Source: Sipunculus nudus
Taxonomy: Eukaryota; Annelida; Sipuncula; Golfingiida; Sipunculidae
NCBI GenBank assembly: GCA_026874595.1
Contig: CM049314.1
Coordinates: 59,189,300 to 59,253,299, forward strand
DNA: 64,000 bases
Reading direction: 5' to 3'
Shown here: piece after piece, positions 23,742 to 35,687 of the stretch
Numbering within the stretch: position 1 is the stretch's first letter
Layout: the number at the start of each line of letters is the position of its first letter
Translations under genes and position numbers: made by a program
Notes under the pieces: model-generated
Databases searched by the model: none
What the model was told of the DNA's origin: nothing
What the model saw: only the letters and a program-made list of their open reading frames with translations

Positions 23742-25263
23742 ATGCCTGGGGGGAGAAAGAAGGTCAACCATTCTGAAGATACAGAGAATAATGGCACAAT
23801 TTTGGACCTGGACCAAGGCGCTGTTTGAGACCAAGACAGTGGGGACTCGACAGCAAATGAGACCCTCCTTGCTCTCAGGACAGTGATAGAACAACAAAAG
23901 CAACTGACTGAGATGTTCCAGCAGTTTCTGTTGACCAGCAGGCCTTCCAGGATAACAGGTGATGTGGCCTCCCCGCAGACGGGCAATAACATGCCCGAGG
24001 GCGGAACTGACTCCCAGGCACATCAGACCCGGTAGCTCTGCCGGAAGTGGACACTGTGTCTCCTCCACATCAACAGGAATTGCAGATGAGCCGCGCTACC
24101 TCTGCTGTATCCGAAAGGAGAAATGGTCACCCTGGTGAAGTAGGGATGGCTGACCTTCCAACCCGTGTAAGACCATCACATTTCGATTGGCGTGACTACG
24201 CTGAGGATTCCGATGGTGAGATAGCACGGCAACTAGAGGTGATCGAAGGGAGAGAGAGAGAATATCCGTGGGCGCCACCTAGAGGTCGCTGTCATAGCAG
24301 GAATGACCACAGGAGTCGGCGTCAAAGACCAGCAAGCCCAGCCAGTCGCCGCCAGATGGAGCCATCCCGAGCCAAAATGGCTACATTTGATGGAAAGGGC
24401 GACTGGGGTGCCTTCATCGTGCCGTTCCAGCGCCTGGCACGCAAACATGGCTGGTCTGATGAGCAAAAGGTCGACCGGCTTCATGAATGCATCAGGGGCG
24501 ATGCAATGCGATATCTGGTATCGCTACCAATGGACGTGACAGAGAGCTATTCAAGGTTGGTCAGCAAACTTGGCCGTAGATACGGCCACCATGAAACACC
24601 AGCCTCCCTTCGACGCAAGCTCAGTGAAATGAAACAAGGAACCTTAAGTCTAGATGAGTACGCTGAGAATATCTGGCAGACTACTGCCCTAGCGTACCCA
24701 GGTGTGGACTCGTCAGTCCAAGAACAAATCGCAGTAGACGTTTTCCTGAAGGGACTCAGGAACACCAAAGTCTCATATGAGGTGATGTGTCTGGAACCGG
24801 ACACCATGTCGGAGGCTCTAGATTTGGTACGGGCTCACCTTATCAACTTCCAGGCAACGATTGGACGCAAAACAAAGAACAAGCCCGTACCCGGGCTAGA
24901 AGGGTGTCGTAGGCTGGTGAGGACGAAGATGTCGAGGCGCCGATACCTTCGGCTCAATCGGTAGCAGTAAAATCGTTCGCCACTACTGACCAGGTGGATG
25001 CTCTCCGGCAAGAGTTGGTGGAAATGCGAAAGTTCTTTGACCTAGCTCTGAGCCGAACCAAATCAACGGGCATGTCCGATCACTCCCGAGACAAAAATAA
25101 AAGTAATTACCGTCCCCCGAGTCCTGGCCCACCGGAGCCATCTGGCCGTCCTCCTCGAAGTGTAGAATCCCCAAGAAGGCCTTCTTCACGGTCACCAAGC
25201 CCGCATGTCCAGTGCTACAAAAGTGGGGAGTCTGGACATATTCGTCGTGAATGTCGGTGGTGA
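23742..25263 (+). pseudogene. Ty3/Gypsy gag remnant with zinc-knuckle fragment
   Basis: Three frame segments make one gag-like protein. 23742-24035 starts at an ATG and holds the helical motif LRTVIEQQKQLTEMFQQFL, with an in-frame TGA about 29 codons in. 24047-24964 holds an Arg/Ser-rich linker and the capsid-like domain (FDGKGDWGAFI, DRLHECIRGDAMRYL, YGHHETPASLRRKLSEMKQG, SLDEYAENI, VDVFLKGLRN). 24880-25263 in another frame has a Pro/Arg-rich tail and CYKSGESGHIRREC. The last is a CX2CX4HX4C knuckle in which the second Cys is Ser. No protease or reverse transcriptase follows; the sequence becomes non-coding after 25270. No long terminal repeats were found. Confidence 0.8.
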
Positions 25264-26340
25264 CCAAGTCCTGCACCTCCGGGAAACGTGTAGGGGCTGG
25301 GGCTCTAGACCCATATCTAGTCCCCCGAGATCAAATGGGTAATTTAGTCTGTGGATTAATCAGCCTGATATAAAATGATATTACACTGCCGGCTGTCTAG
25401 CCACTTCCATTACAGAAATACCGTTAAATTCAATTAATTCTGTAACAAACCGTCATGAATACTTATAATTAATTATGCCAGAAACTAATTATTTTGAGAA
25501 ATTAATATCTTCCTATCTCTGTATTTTCAGAGAGATTTTTAAGTTTTATTATAACGAAGAAAAAAATAATATTACACGCACTCATTGCATAATGTTGCGC
25601 TCAGAACCCTGCTCATGTTTAAGGTAACATCGAGATCTGAAATGTTGAGCACGACATGAAAGCGTTCGAATCCAACTGGGAATCTTATGGTAAACATGTA
25701 ACAAAACGTTCCTTACAGTATTAGTTTAAACATTTCTAGTAACAAAATCCCTCAGATAATGAAATACATATTTCTCTAAATAGTGTTATGTTGCATCTCT
25801 AAATTAAAATATCCAGACGTAATTAAATATTGATTTTATTACCGTCAATGTGTTGAGCGGACATGGCCGCCATATTTTCTCGCAAGGACAAGGCCGATAA
25901 AAATTATCCAGAGTGGAAACAGGGGGGTTAATTTATCTCGAAGGTTGGGGATGACTCGATGGCGATAATCAAATTTTGGGCAACTTTCTTATAAACAGAC
26001 ATTTTTATCATTTCAATTTTAATATCTCATATTAAAATCAGAAAGTGAACCAAAGTATAATTATTAATATGTTTCATTTCCAATATATAAATTTTATAAT
26101 ACCAATCCTGGGGGGGGGGGGGTTATTACATTGACCATATCCCCCTTGCATAAAAGAGGGGGATATCTACCCCATCCCCCTATATTGACGCCCCTTAGAT
26201 ATCTTATATTTCATAGTAAACTCAGAATTGAAACCAACGTCTATAATTCTAATTATTAATATATTTTATGTTCAATGTATAAATACTATTATATATACAT
26301 GTATATTTATGTGTGTGTGTATATATATATATATATATAA

Positions 26341-26377
<37 letters not shown>

Positions 26378-26951
26378 TGTCACCGAGCTAGTGTTGCGCG
26401 TCTCATACATTTATTAATATATTGAGCGTCTCTATTGTTATTTTTTGTGTATCTTCATGTAGTATCTGCCCAGGGTCGGTCAGTGCGCGCAGCCGACCGT
26501 GTCATTCACTTTAAATTAACGACACACGTTAGAGGTAGACTGGGATCACATGTGTTCTGTAATGTTAATTAGGGTCAAATCTTAACTAAGTTTTCCAGAT
26601 TCCGTCACGTCAGCCGTATTCTGCACGGTTTAAATTGTCACTATTTCATCTTTGACAGGTATGTGTTACTTTCTTATTAAGTATATGTAGACATGCATGT
26701 ACAAGAGTGATCTAATTATATCCTTGTATAAAATTCGGGTAACAATTTAACGAATATATGAAGGGAGATTGTACATCGGGTATTAAGCCCAGCGCCGCCT
26801 CCATTTTGAGCCGCCGCTAGCCGAGTTAAAATCCGCCAGGCTATCCGCTTCCCAGATGTCCGCTTCCGCGAAAATCGGCTCAACAGATATCCGTGTACCC
26901 AGATATCCTTGAAAACCGAATAAGATCTAAATCCCAAGGTTTGCCGGATTT

Positions 26952-26956
<5 letters not shown>

Positions 26957-27026
<70 letters not shown>
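26957..27026. repeat. (TA)n microsatellite
   Basis: About 70 bases of TA with a single TATGTATA interruption; another (TA)n run lies at 26320-26371. Confidence 0.95.
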
Positions 27027-27029
<3 letters not shown>

Positions 27030-27309
27030 TGTATATTTTAAAGGTGCAGTTGGAACCGCAAGTTATCTTTTGACTATTTTTGTTGCCAATGAAAGATCAG
27101 TTTACGTAAATGAAGCAAAATATTATATAGAAGAATAACAACAACATGAACATAAAATATTTGCTTCTGTATCTTTGTGTTAAAGTCTGTGTTGTAAATG
27201 GTTAATGGTTTACATGCTGGTTCAAAGACTTAATTATATTCTAATGGATTTCAGACTTACCTCATTTATTAACTTTTTATATATGTTGTTCGTCCGATTG
27301 TTCTTCCGC

Positions 27310-27310
<1 letters not shown>

Positions 27311-27357
<47 letters not shown>

Positions 27358-27430
27358 TGGGGGGGGGGGGGGAGAAAGGGTGAGAGTAAGGCGGAGATAG
27401 AGAGAGAGAGGAAGAGAGAAAGAGCGAGAG
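27311..27430. repeat. (GA)n purine tract with poly-G
   Basis: GA dinucleotides at 27311-27352, then a poly-G run near 27360-27372, then further GAGA. The strand is almost all purine over 120 bases, a candidate for triplex or G-quadruplex structure. Confidence 0.9.
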
Positions 27431-29357
27431 CGAGAGTTTTAATTTTTTATAGATAACTATACATATAGCGAGTCTAATATTACATTATTCGTTTTCGGCT
27501 GCACGAAAATCATATCCCCCAAGCGGGGTTTCTTCAGGTTGATGTGATCCCCTGTTACGAAAACAAGCCCGTAAACATATGTAGGTCGCAAAATAAATCA
27601 ATATTATTACGGAATATAAATAATCATTTTCATTTTCGACAACAAATTTGAAACCAGTTCTATTTGTCCGTCCGCATATATGTGTCATGAATAATGTAAA
27701 ACCAATCAATCCCGAATTACGATGCTCGAGGCATCTTTTTAAACAACCTGCAAGCTGAATTTAAAACATGACACAACAAAATATTATTGGGAATATTTTA
27801 TTGAAAAAAAGAGTGCTTTAACTATAGCCGGGGTGGCCTCAAACATGTCCGCTTGGCGCGTCGCGGTTTAGTGAACACACACACGTAGACCATGAGCCAG
27901 ATGGGGTCACCGGTACAACCTGAGTTGGCAATTCTTTATTGTAATCATGAACAGTTAATATTTTTGAGGTTTTGATTTTTTATGATAGCAGTGTCAAAGG
28001 AGTAGCTTTAAGATTACACACATGTAATCATAGGTATCTAATCAAGAAAAAACAGTATATTGATAGTCCTAGAATTCGAAGTGCTGGTCACTATATATAG
28101 TTGTTATAAATAATTGTTCCATGCGCCTTGTTGATCCTTTTTTAAAAAATCAAATTGATGTTTTGAACTGAAATCATTAATTAAATTAGGAGAACTTCTA
28201 CCTTGAATATCATTTCATCATTTAATCGTGTTAATTTGAACCAATAACGTTACTTGTGCTTTTTTTCCATGATTTCAGGCATGCTTCGCAGTTTTCATCA
28301 GTGTATGTAAAAATGAAATAATTCTGAAAATGAATCATGTAGAGGGAAATCACTTGTCATATTTGATATAAAGTAGATTTGTTTAGTAATTCTAAGTTTA
28401 AATTATACGTAAACCTTGTTAAACAGATGAAAGTTGCCTTAGATTATATTTATCAACCCGTGATGGTATGCAGGGAAACACTATCGCTATGTATCATTAT
28501 ATCAATCCTGCCAAAAACTTTTTCCAAAATTTATTTAGCAATAAACAGTTCGTATTTGAAGAATCTTTTTTTTCTTAGATGAAAGAACAAGATAATTGAG
28601 AAAATGATAAATGAATTTGCGACCGAAGGATTGGCACTGAGGGTTGAGGAGGATAAAGTAACCTTGAAAAAAGGGATGATCCTCGCAGCACACACGCTGC
28701 AGGGCGACCCTCACGAGAATACACGCTTCTGTTTAGGGAGTGTGGGCATAGCAGTCCTTTACCACACAATGCACTGAGGCTTATAAATCCACCAATGTTG
28801 TAGGTATATAGCAGATACAGGCCATTGAAACATGTTGGATTAGAGTTGTTTTAAGGCAAATAATATGCACGTAATTATTTTGTGACTTCATCAAACAAGT
28901 AACATTTTGTAAGTGTGCATATGATCAACGTAGAATAGAATGCTGTTTTCTTGGATTGTGATGAACTTTTATTATGAAGTTATCCGGTTGAGACAATTTA
29001 TCCCAACCATCCCTAGCGACAGCTTGTCACCCCAAACGTCGATTTTAGATGAACTGGAGACGATGGGGTGACAGTACAAGCTATTGGGTTCGCATCAATT
29101 CTAGTATGTGCAGATGTGCACGCCATTTCTGACACTACTTTTTCATTTTCATCTACTTCTCGAACTGCCATTTTCCTGAGTTAAGACAAAAAGTAACGTT
29201 ATTATGTTGGGGAAAATAATAATTATTACATCCACGGTTTACTTACGTGTATTCGTGAAGCAGTTTTTAATACCGAGGCTGGTTTTACTCGAAAAACTCG
29301 TCTCCACGTCTGTCAGCGGGAGAATCATAACTTCCGGTAGGGGATTTCCAAACGGCT

Positions 29358-30434
29358 ATGTGTAAAACTCGGAAGTCCGAAGTCGGAAGCAAGGATTTTT
29401 TTTAAATAAAGCAATGTTCGAAGCATAATTAAAATGATACTACATCAATAGAAAGTACCATTTTATTTTTATTGATAGAATAAGGTCTTTTCTATCATTA
29501 TGTAAAAAAATCAAAGTTATCCATCCGAAGTTATAGACTATTTCTTGCTCGGTAATGCCCGGTTATGGTCCAAATAACATGTGTAAAACTAGCCAGTAAT
29601 GGCTAATGCACTGGTCATCATGTCGTCAGCAAACGTGTCAAGCATTTTCAGTTTCTTCAATATCACATATTTTTCATAAACTCTGTTTTGTAACATTAAT
29701 TATGCTGTTTTTTATAATATTTTATATTGATATTTTATTTCATTTTGTAAAACAAGATTATATAATTACTCATCAATATTTTCGCTGTTACCGTATTTTT
29801 TGTTTGTGGAAACATGAAAAAAAAATAAAGATTTGATAATATTTTAAAAATTACCCTGATAATATCATAGAGACTTAAACAGATAATTTGACAGAACCAC
29901 AAAACGTCCAGTAAATGTTTTAACAAGGATGTTTCGAACAAAATATTTTATTTATCATGTATCAATTGAAAAACCTTTTCCTCTTCCATTGACCAAAAAA
30001 TTTAATCATGATTATGAATCTCTTAAACTCTTATCTATTATGTAATACTTATATATCACATTGCAATGTGATATTTTCCCCTATATGTACCTGCTGTAAA
30101 TGGAACCTGTTTCAATTCATGTTTTGAAATTTTGCCAAAATAGCATAATATACATGATGCTTTACAAAAATTTGTTTGCTACTGATTTCATCAGACGTAT
30201 TCTGCAAAATTAAAAATAAACACAAACATTAACAATACCTTGACAGAAAAAAATACACAATGCATGTGTAAATAGATATGATCCCGATTGTAACATTTTA
30301 CAATCATATAATAAAAAAATAGTTTATGTTTTTGCAGAACGATTCAATATATAATCGATATTTTTTATGCAGTTAGGTACAATATTCATCAAATTAATGT
30401 TCTGAAAATTTGCAAAACCACAGGACACATTTAT

Positions 30435-30492
<58 letters not shown>

Positions 30493-32368
30493 AAATACGT
30501 CAATTAAAAAATCAATAAAACATCAAACAAAACATTTTGCATAGCCAAAAAAAGTTCATTAAATGTTTAAAAATAAATTGTTACAGAGCAAATGTTATAG
30601 ATATAAAAAATTCTGTTTATTTATAGAACCTGATACCAGCAACTATTAAGTCTGGAGAGAAGGGGGTCCGAAAGCGCACGGTACTTCTGTATCGAGAATT
30701 CCGATTATAGTCCGGTTAATTTTGTTTCTGAGCATAAAAATATAAGAATCAAATAAAAATAGTGAGTATACACGGAATATTCAGATGCATATGTTTTTAT
30801 ATAAAGATAAAAAATTACTATACAGCAAAAGTAGAATGGGAATAATTAATATTTGTAATTGAAATATTTATCTTAGCGGTAAATATCTAACTTGATTTAT
30901 CAATCCGGTTTGGTTCCATTATTGCATGGTGTCATCATTTTTATGTGGAATTTCAAGGAATGAATCATAAAGATGAGCAACAGGTTCAATAAAAATGCCT
31001 ATATCCCGTAGCATCTTTAAGACACCAGGTCACCTCTAGACAGACTTTTACTTGAAGCCCCAGATGTCTTACGTGTCGATAAAGATTCTATATGGTTATT
31101 TATTAAAGATCTTACATTCAAAATTGTAATTTCTTATCGAGATCCTTGTAATCGTATATAGTAATCCGAAGTTGAAGGGAGCACATTCTGTTTACATGCC
31201 CTTATCATGCACATATTATAACGTATGAGAGTGAAATCAGTTGCAAATATACTTTAAAATATTATTAAATATCCATTTATTTGAAGTTGAAATGTGATGT
31301 TGAAACATCAGGAGTGAATTTTAATATATAAATATCAAGATTGAAAAAGTTTCAAAGAAAGAGTGAAAATTTGAAAAAGAATTGATTTTAGTTTTTAAAA
31401 AAATGATTTGCTTAAATATACAAATCGATAAGATTTTATAATCACACATGTATTAGTATGTTATATATTACCTGAACTGTTGTATACCTTTCCTAAGATA
31501 TATTTTAACTTTTTTTTTTAAATATCGTAGAACTCTAACATATTGAAGGACATTTCGTTTTGTATTTGATACATGTATGTTTTTTCCAGCGATGACCTAC
31601 TGGGATATATTGAATTTTCATATTTGTTCAACGTATGGAAAATATATTACTGTTTTTATTTTGAATGACATCGTAATTTATAACTGTATTTTTAATGCCG
31701 TATTAGGGTTTATTATACCATATTTATTAATTCAGTGGTGCATCCATAGAGGGCGCAAGCATAACACCAAGGAATCCCCCCCCCCCCCCCATCGCAGTTC
31801 CGTGTGAGTCATACACGGTCTCCCCACAGAGCTCAGCTCGGGGTGGGATCGACCTTGAAAAATCTCACGGCTCCTCGGCTGATACTCAGACTCGCGCACT
31901 GTGCTCTGCTGTCCGAGTCTGCATGTGCGCTCTCAGATCACGAAATTCGGTAAAATGCAAAGATTGTCATAAGACTTTAACATATCAATTATTTTACAAC
32001 GAGTACTACATTTAAATACTAGTAGTGACATTTTGCAAGTTATAAATGTATAGACGCGCATTTCATCATTGACATTAACATGTTACGAACTTTTGACTAT
32101 TTGGACTTTCCAATTTATACCGTAATGTTATAGAAATATAAATATTAAAGCCCAACAACCTGAAGTTTGAATACATTGTTCCAATACATGTAGGAGTATA
32201 GTTGCGGAACAGAAAATCTTCATAATCTTTCGTTTATGTCCTCTTTACATTGCATATTTTAAAAATTTACCCCTTACCATACCATCCCCATGTTAATATA
32301 AATAATTTTCACAAAACATAGCTCTAGATAGGGTGAAATATATTACGTGAAAATACCATCACATATGT

Positions 32369-32435
<67 letters not shown>

Positions 32436-32892
32436 TAAATTTACAAATAAAAAAATTAAGAACTTATAGTTTTACGATTATGTATCATGTTTTGTTTTAT
32501 TCACGCATTCAAAGCAGAATCATGCATAAGCAATTTTAATATATGCATGCAACTATAATTATAATGAAACTGCATTTGGGCTGTGGCTCTTAACTGACCA
32601 CAAGTTAACCAGTGCGTCTCTGTGACTTCCGAGTTATACACATTGGATAACATCCCAGCACTTCTGACTGACTTCCGAGATTGCTTCCGAGCACAAAATC
32701 GTCCATAACGTTCAGATTGAAGAATGGATAACTATTATTCTTCACAGAATGATAATAAAGATCTTATTCTATCGGGGGAATAAAACAAAACGGTATTGAA
32801 GCGTTAGCATTTTGTATATGCTTTAAACTGCATTATTTATAAAACGATTCCTCGGTTTCCGGCGTCCGGCTTCCGACTTCCAAGTTTACATA
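29358..32892. mobile_element. 3.5-kb structure with ~300-bp inverted arms
   Basis: The left arm (about 29358-29640) and the right arm (about 32600-32892) are inverted copies. Shared blocks in mirror order include TATGT-TAAACT-GGAAGTC near both outer ends, GTCGGAAGC, GATAGAATAAG-TCTTT, AAGTTATCCAT (AGTTATCCATTC in the other arm), TTGCTCGG/TGTGCTCGG and GCACTGGT at the inner ends. The interior is AT-rich, with (TA)n tracts at 30440-30486 and 32374-32435 and poly-C near 31777, and no coding sequence was recognised. It is either a non-autonomous foldback-type element or two opposite insertions of one repeat. Confidence 0.55.
32374..32435. repeat. (TA)n microsatellite
   Basis: About 60 bases of TA with one ATAATATA interruption. 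A similar tract lies at 30440-30486. Confidence 0.95.
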
Positions 32893-34458
32893 TACGACCG
32901 CGCCATGACACCTTCACTTTTGAATGCGAAGTACCGCTTCACGTGAATCGGTGCCACAGTGATGAAAGAAGGTAATAAATGTAATTATTTTTGTGTAACA
33001 ACATTTTTTCTTCGATATTAAGCACATATAATACGACTATATAAGCCTGTGATGCCAAATAATACCAGACATTAAATATTTTGATCCGACCCTTAGAATG
33101 GGCGTTCTGTTGTGACTGCCATCATGACTCCAGGCCCTATCAGTTTATTTCAGAAGGCCTGTGTGTCATGTTGTCATGGCTAAACCATCCCCATATCCCT
33201 ATCTGGTAGTAATTCGAACAGAAACGGCTTCTAGAAAAAGGGCCCTGAATAACTCCACCAGGAGGCCCTGAAATATGGCCCGTAAAATTAATATTCAATC
33301 GGGCAAATATATTTGTCTTATGTACGAATTTCAGAAAATCACTTAAAATAGTCATGAATAAAGAGATTGACAAGTTCAAAGATCAGTCATATCCATGTTT
33401 TACATCTACTAACATTATTGCAGTGCAGGCACGTGCCATCAACTCCACTCAAAATACAGTATAATTGTTCACATACTCTTCTGCTCACAGAAGGAATGTT
33501 TATATGTTTCTTAGCAGTGATAAGTTCCAATTAAGCATAGCAAGAATGAGAGTATTTTGGTGCTCAGATTAAAATATCTTAGACTTAACTCTCTAACCAT
33601 CATCAAAATATAAATATAAGTAGTTTGACCATGTTTCACCTTTGTTTTTCGAATGCATCAATGAAGTTGAAATCATTATTTTTAAGAACCTGTGTCTGAA
33701 TCATCATCTGCATCACCGTCTGCTTTTGTGACCTGATCATCTGTGGCATTAGGCCTCACACTCTCAGGAAGAACACTTTAAGTGTAACTTATTGGACAAG
33801 CCTCTTTAAATCAATAAGTCATCCATTCTCCAGCTTAAGAGGTTAATCAACTCAATCTAAATGTTTCCTCGTTTCTGATTTTGAACTGGATCGGACGTCG
33901 ACATTGGGTCACAATACAGGATTCGAAGTATTCATTTTATAACCAAAATTCTAAGAAAGAATGGGCCCTACATTTTCCTTGCAATTTCTTTTAAAAAGTT
34001 TTTTTTTTTCATGGACAAAGAATAGTGTTGCTGCATCCAAACCGGCAAATATGTGTATAGAAACAACAGACCGACATAAGTCTTTACTGTCCAAGCAATG
34101 GGAGTCTGTAGATAGTATTTTGGTGGAGACATATAGATATAGAACAACCACGAGACATTAATTACAGTGCTTGTCTTGTTAAGACATACAGAGTGCCCTA
34201 AGTTATGTCAGTAAAGAACGTCAGGAACTACGCAGGAAAGATTAATCACCAAAAGTTTTAACCCCTCGAAAAGTGCCTCATGTCAAATTCACGAAATTGT
34301 ATACAGATGGAATTTCCTGAATCCACAGACAATACAATACTATGCCGTCTGCTTCTGTATGCCAGGATTCACATAACGTCACTCAGAAGGATTCATCAAG
34401 TGACAGTATATCATAGAAGGTATTTCTAAGTGAAAAGTTATTAAACAACACATTTTGA
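32893..34458. other. Intergenic, no gene recognised
   Basis: A minus-strand stretch at about 33680-33770 reads acidic (TDDQVTKADGDADDDSD) and could be an exon fragment, but no splice-bounded frame or domain supports it. Confidence 0.4.
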
Positions 34459-34463
34459 TGTCA

Positions 34464-34686
34464 CAGGCGCGGATCCAGAGAGGGTTTTTTTTTCGGGGGG
34501 GGGGGGGGGTGAGACCCCTTCCGTCTCTCAACCAATGACCCCTTTTCTAGACAAATCTTATGCATGACGGGGGATTTTGGGATCTAGAACCCCCCCTCTG
34601 CTCTTAACCAACGACCTTCTTTTAGACAATTTTATGCATGACACCCCTTCATCCCTCCCTGCAAAATAATCCTGGATCCGCGCCTG
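34464..34686. mobile_element. 223-bp hAT-like MITE, TGTCA target duplication
   Basis: Perfect 15-bp terminal inverted repeats CAGGCGCGGATCCAG, flanked on both sides by TGTCA (34459-34463 and 34687-34691). CAGG-GCGGATCCAG ends are typical of hAT-derived MITEs. The 5-bp duplication is shorter than the usual 8 bp of hAT. The interior has poly-G and two imperfect direct repeats containing CTTATGCATGACGGGG/TTTATGCATGACACCCC. Non-coding. Confidence 0.85.
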
Positions 34687-34691
34687 TGTCA

Positions 34692-35687
34692 TATTACTTT
34701 CCATGTACCCGATGCAATGTGATGAAGGCTCCAGGAGTTAGAAACATATTTTATATTTTTACACTGTCAATCATGAGTTTGTTGGACTGTTGGTATGATG
34801 AAAATATCATAAATATGTTAGGTATATTGATAATATATATGTTAGCTGAATCACTTCTCTTCTGATAATTGTCTTGTGCCTAATCTCATTTCATTTGGAT
34901 CATTGGCCAGATTCATGGTGGCAGCTCTAGATGACATGTACACTTTGTACACAGGAGCCAAAGCATTTCTGTATAGTTTTTCAAGTGAACTGTATCAACA
35001 AAATGGCCTGTTACCTTTTCGATCTTATCATATTAATCTTTGCTCACTGTAGTCTGGAAAGCTAGCTTCTGATGAATTTGTCCGAGGCTTAGAAACAGCC
35101 TTTCCAATGGTGAAGTGATAATGTCTTTCAAGAAAGCCAATTGCCTTGGTAAACTCAAAGGAGAGCTTCAGTAACTTTAATTGTTATAGAAAGAAGGTTC
35201 TCCACAGGTTAGGTAAACATAGCTGTGGTAGCACCATTGCAGAGGACACAAAAACAATTTGTCCTCGGTTAATTTTTAGAACATTGTGTGACAGTGAAAA
35301 AAAAACATAAAGGAGGCAGCAAACTCTAGCTGACTTTGTTGGATTTGAGATAGTAAAGAAAGACATTGCTTTGATTGACATGAGAAATATCGTGAGATTT
35401 GCAACACCATCCAAAGACAAAGAAACCTTCACTGGGGTTATATATGAAGTTGCTTAGACACATTTGTGCACATCACCAAAAAGCTGTCACAAAAGATCTA
35501 GTCATTGATCCATATGACATTAAAAAATACATAAATAAAAATGAATAGGTATGTCTCCAAAAAGTGTTTTTCGTTTTTCGCATCAGTTCTAAATAAATAA
35601 GATACAGGTATGTTTCCAAATAGTGTTTTTATTTTTTTCGCAAAATTTGTAATCGTTTGATAATAACTGTTTTTTTTTTGTTTTTTG
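34692..35687. other. Intergenic, possible decayed coding debris
   Basis: Short peptide-like stretches appear in several plus-strand frames but are broken by frequent stops. No domain was recognised, so this is either an old element remnant or chance. Confidence 0.35.

Larger units (their letters stand above)
25280..29350. other. Intergenic, AT-rich, microsatellites only
   Basis: Contains poly-G (26110-26122), (TA)n at 26320-26371 and 26957-27026, and (GA)n at 27311-27352 followed by poly-G. At 28598-28776 the plus strand is open with a fairly protein-like reading (VEEDKVTLKKGMILAAHTLQ), but a stop lies just upstream and no domain is recognised. Nothing else is supported. Confidence 0.5.
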
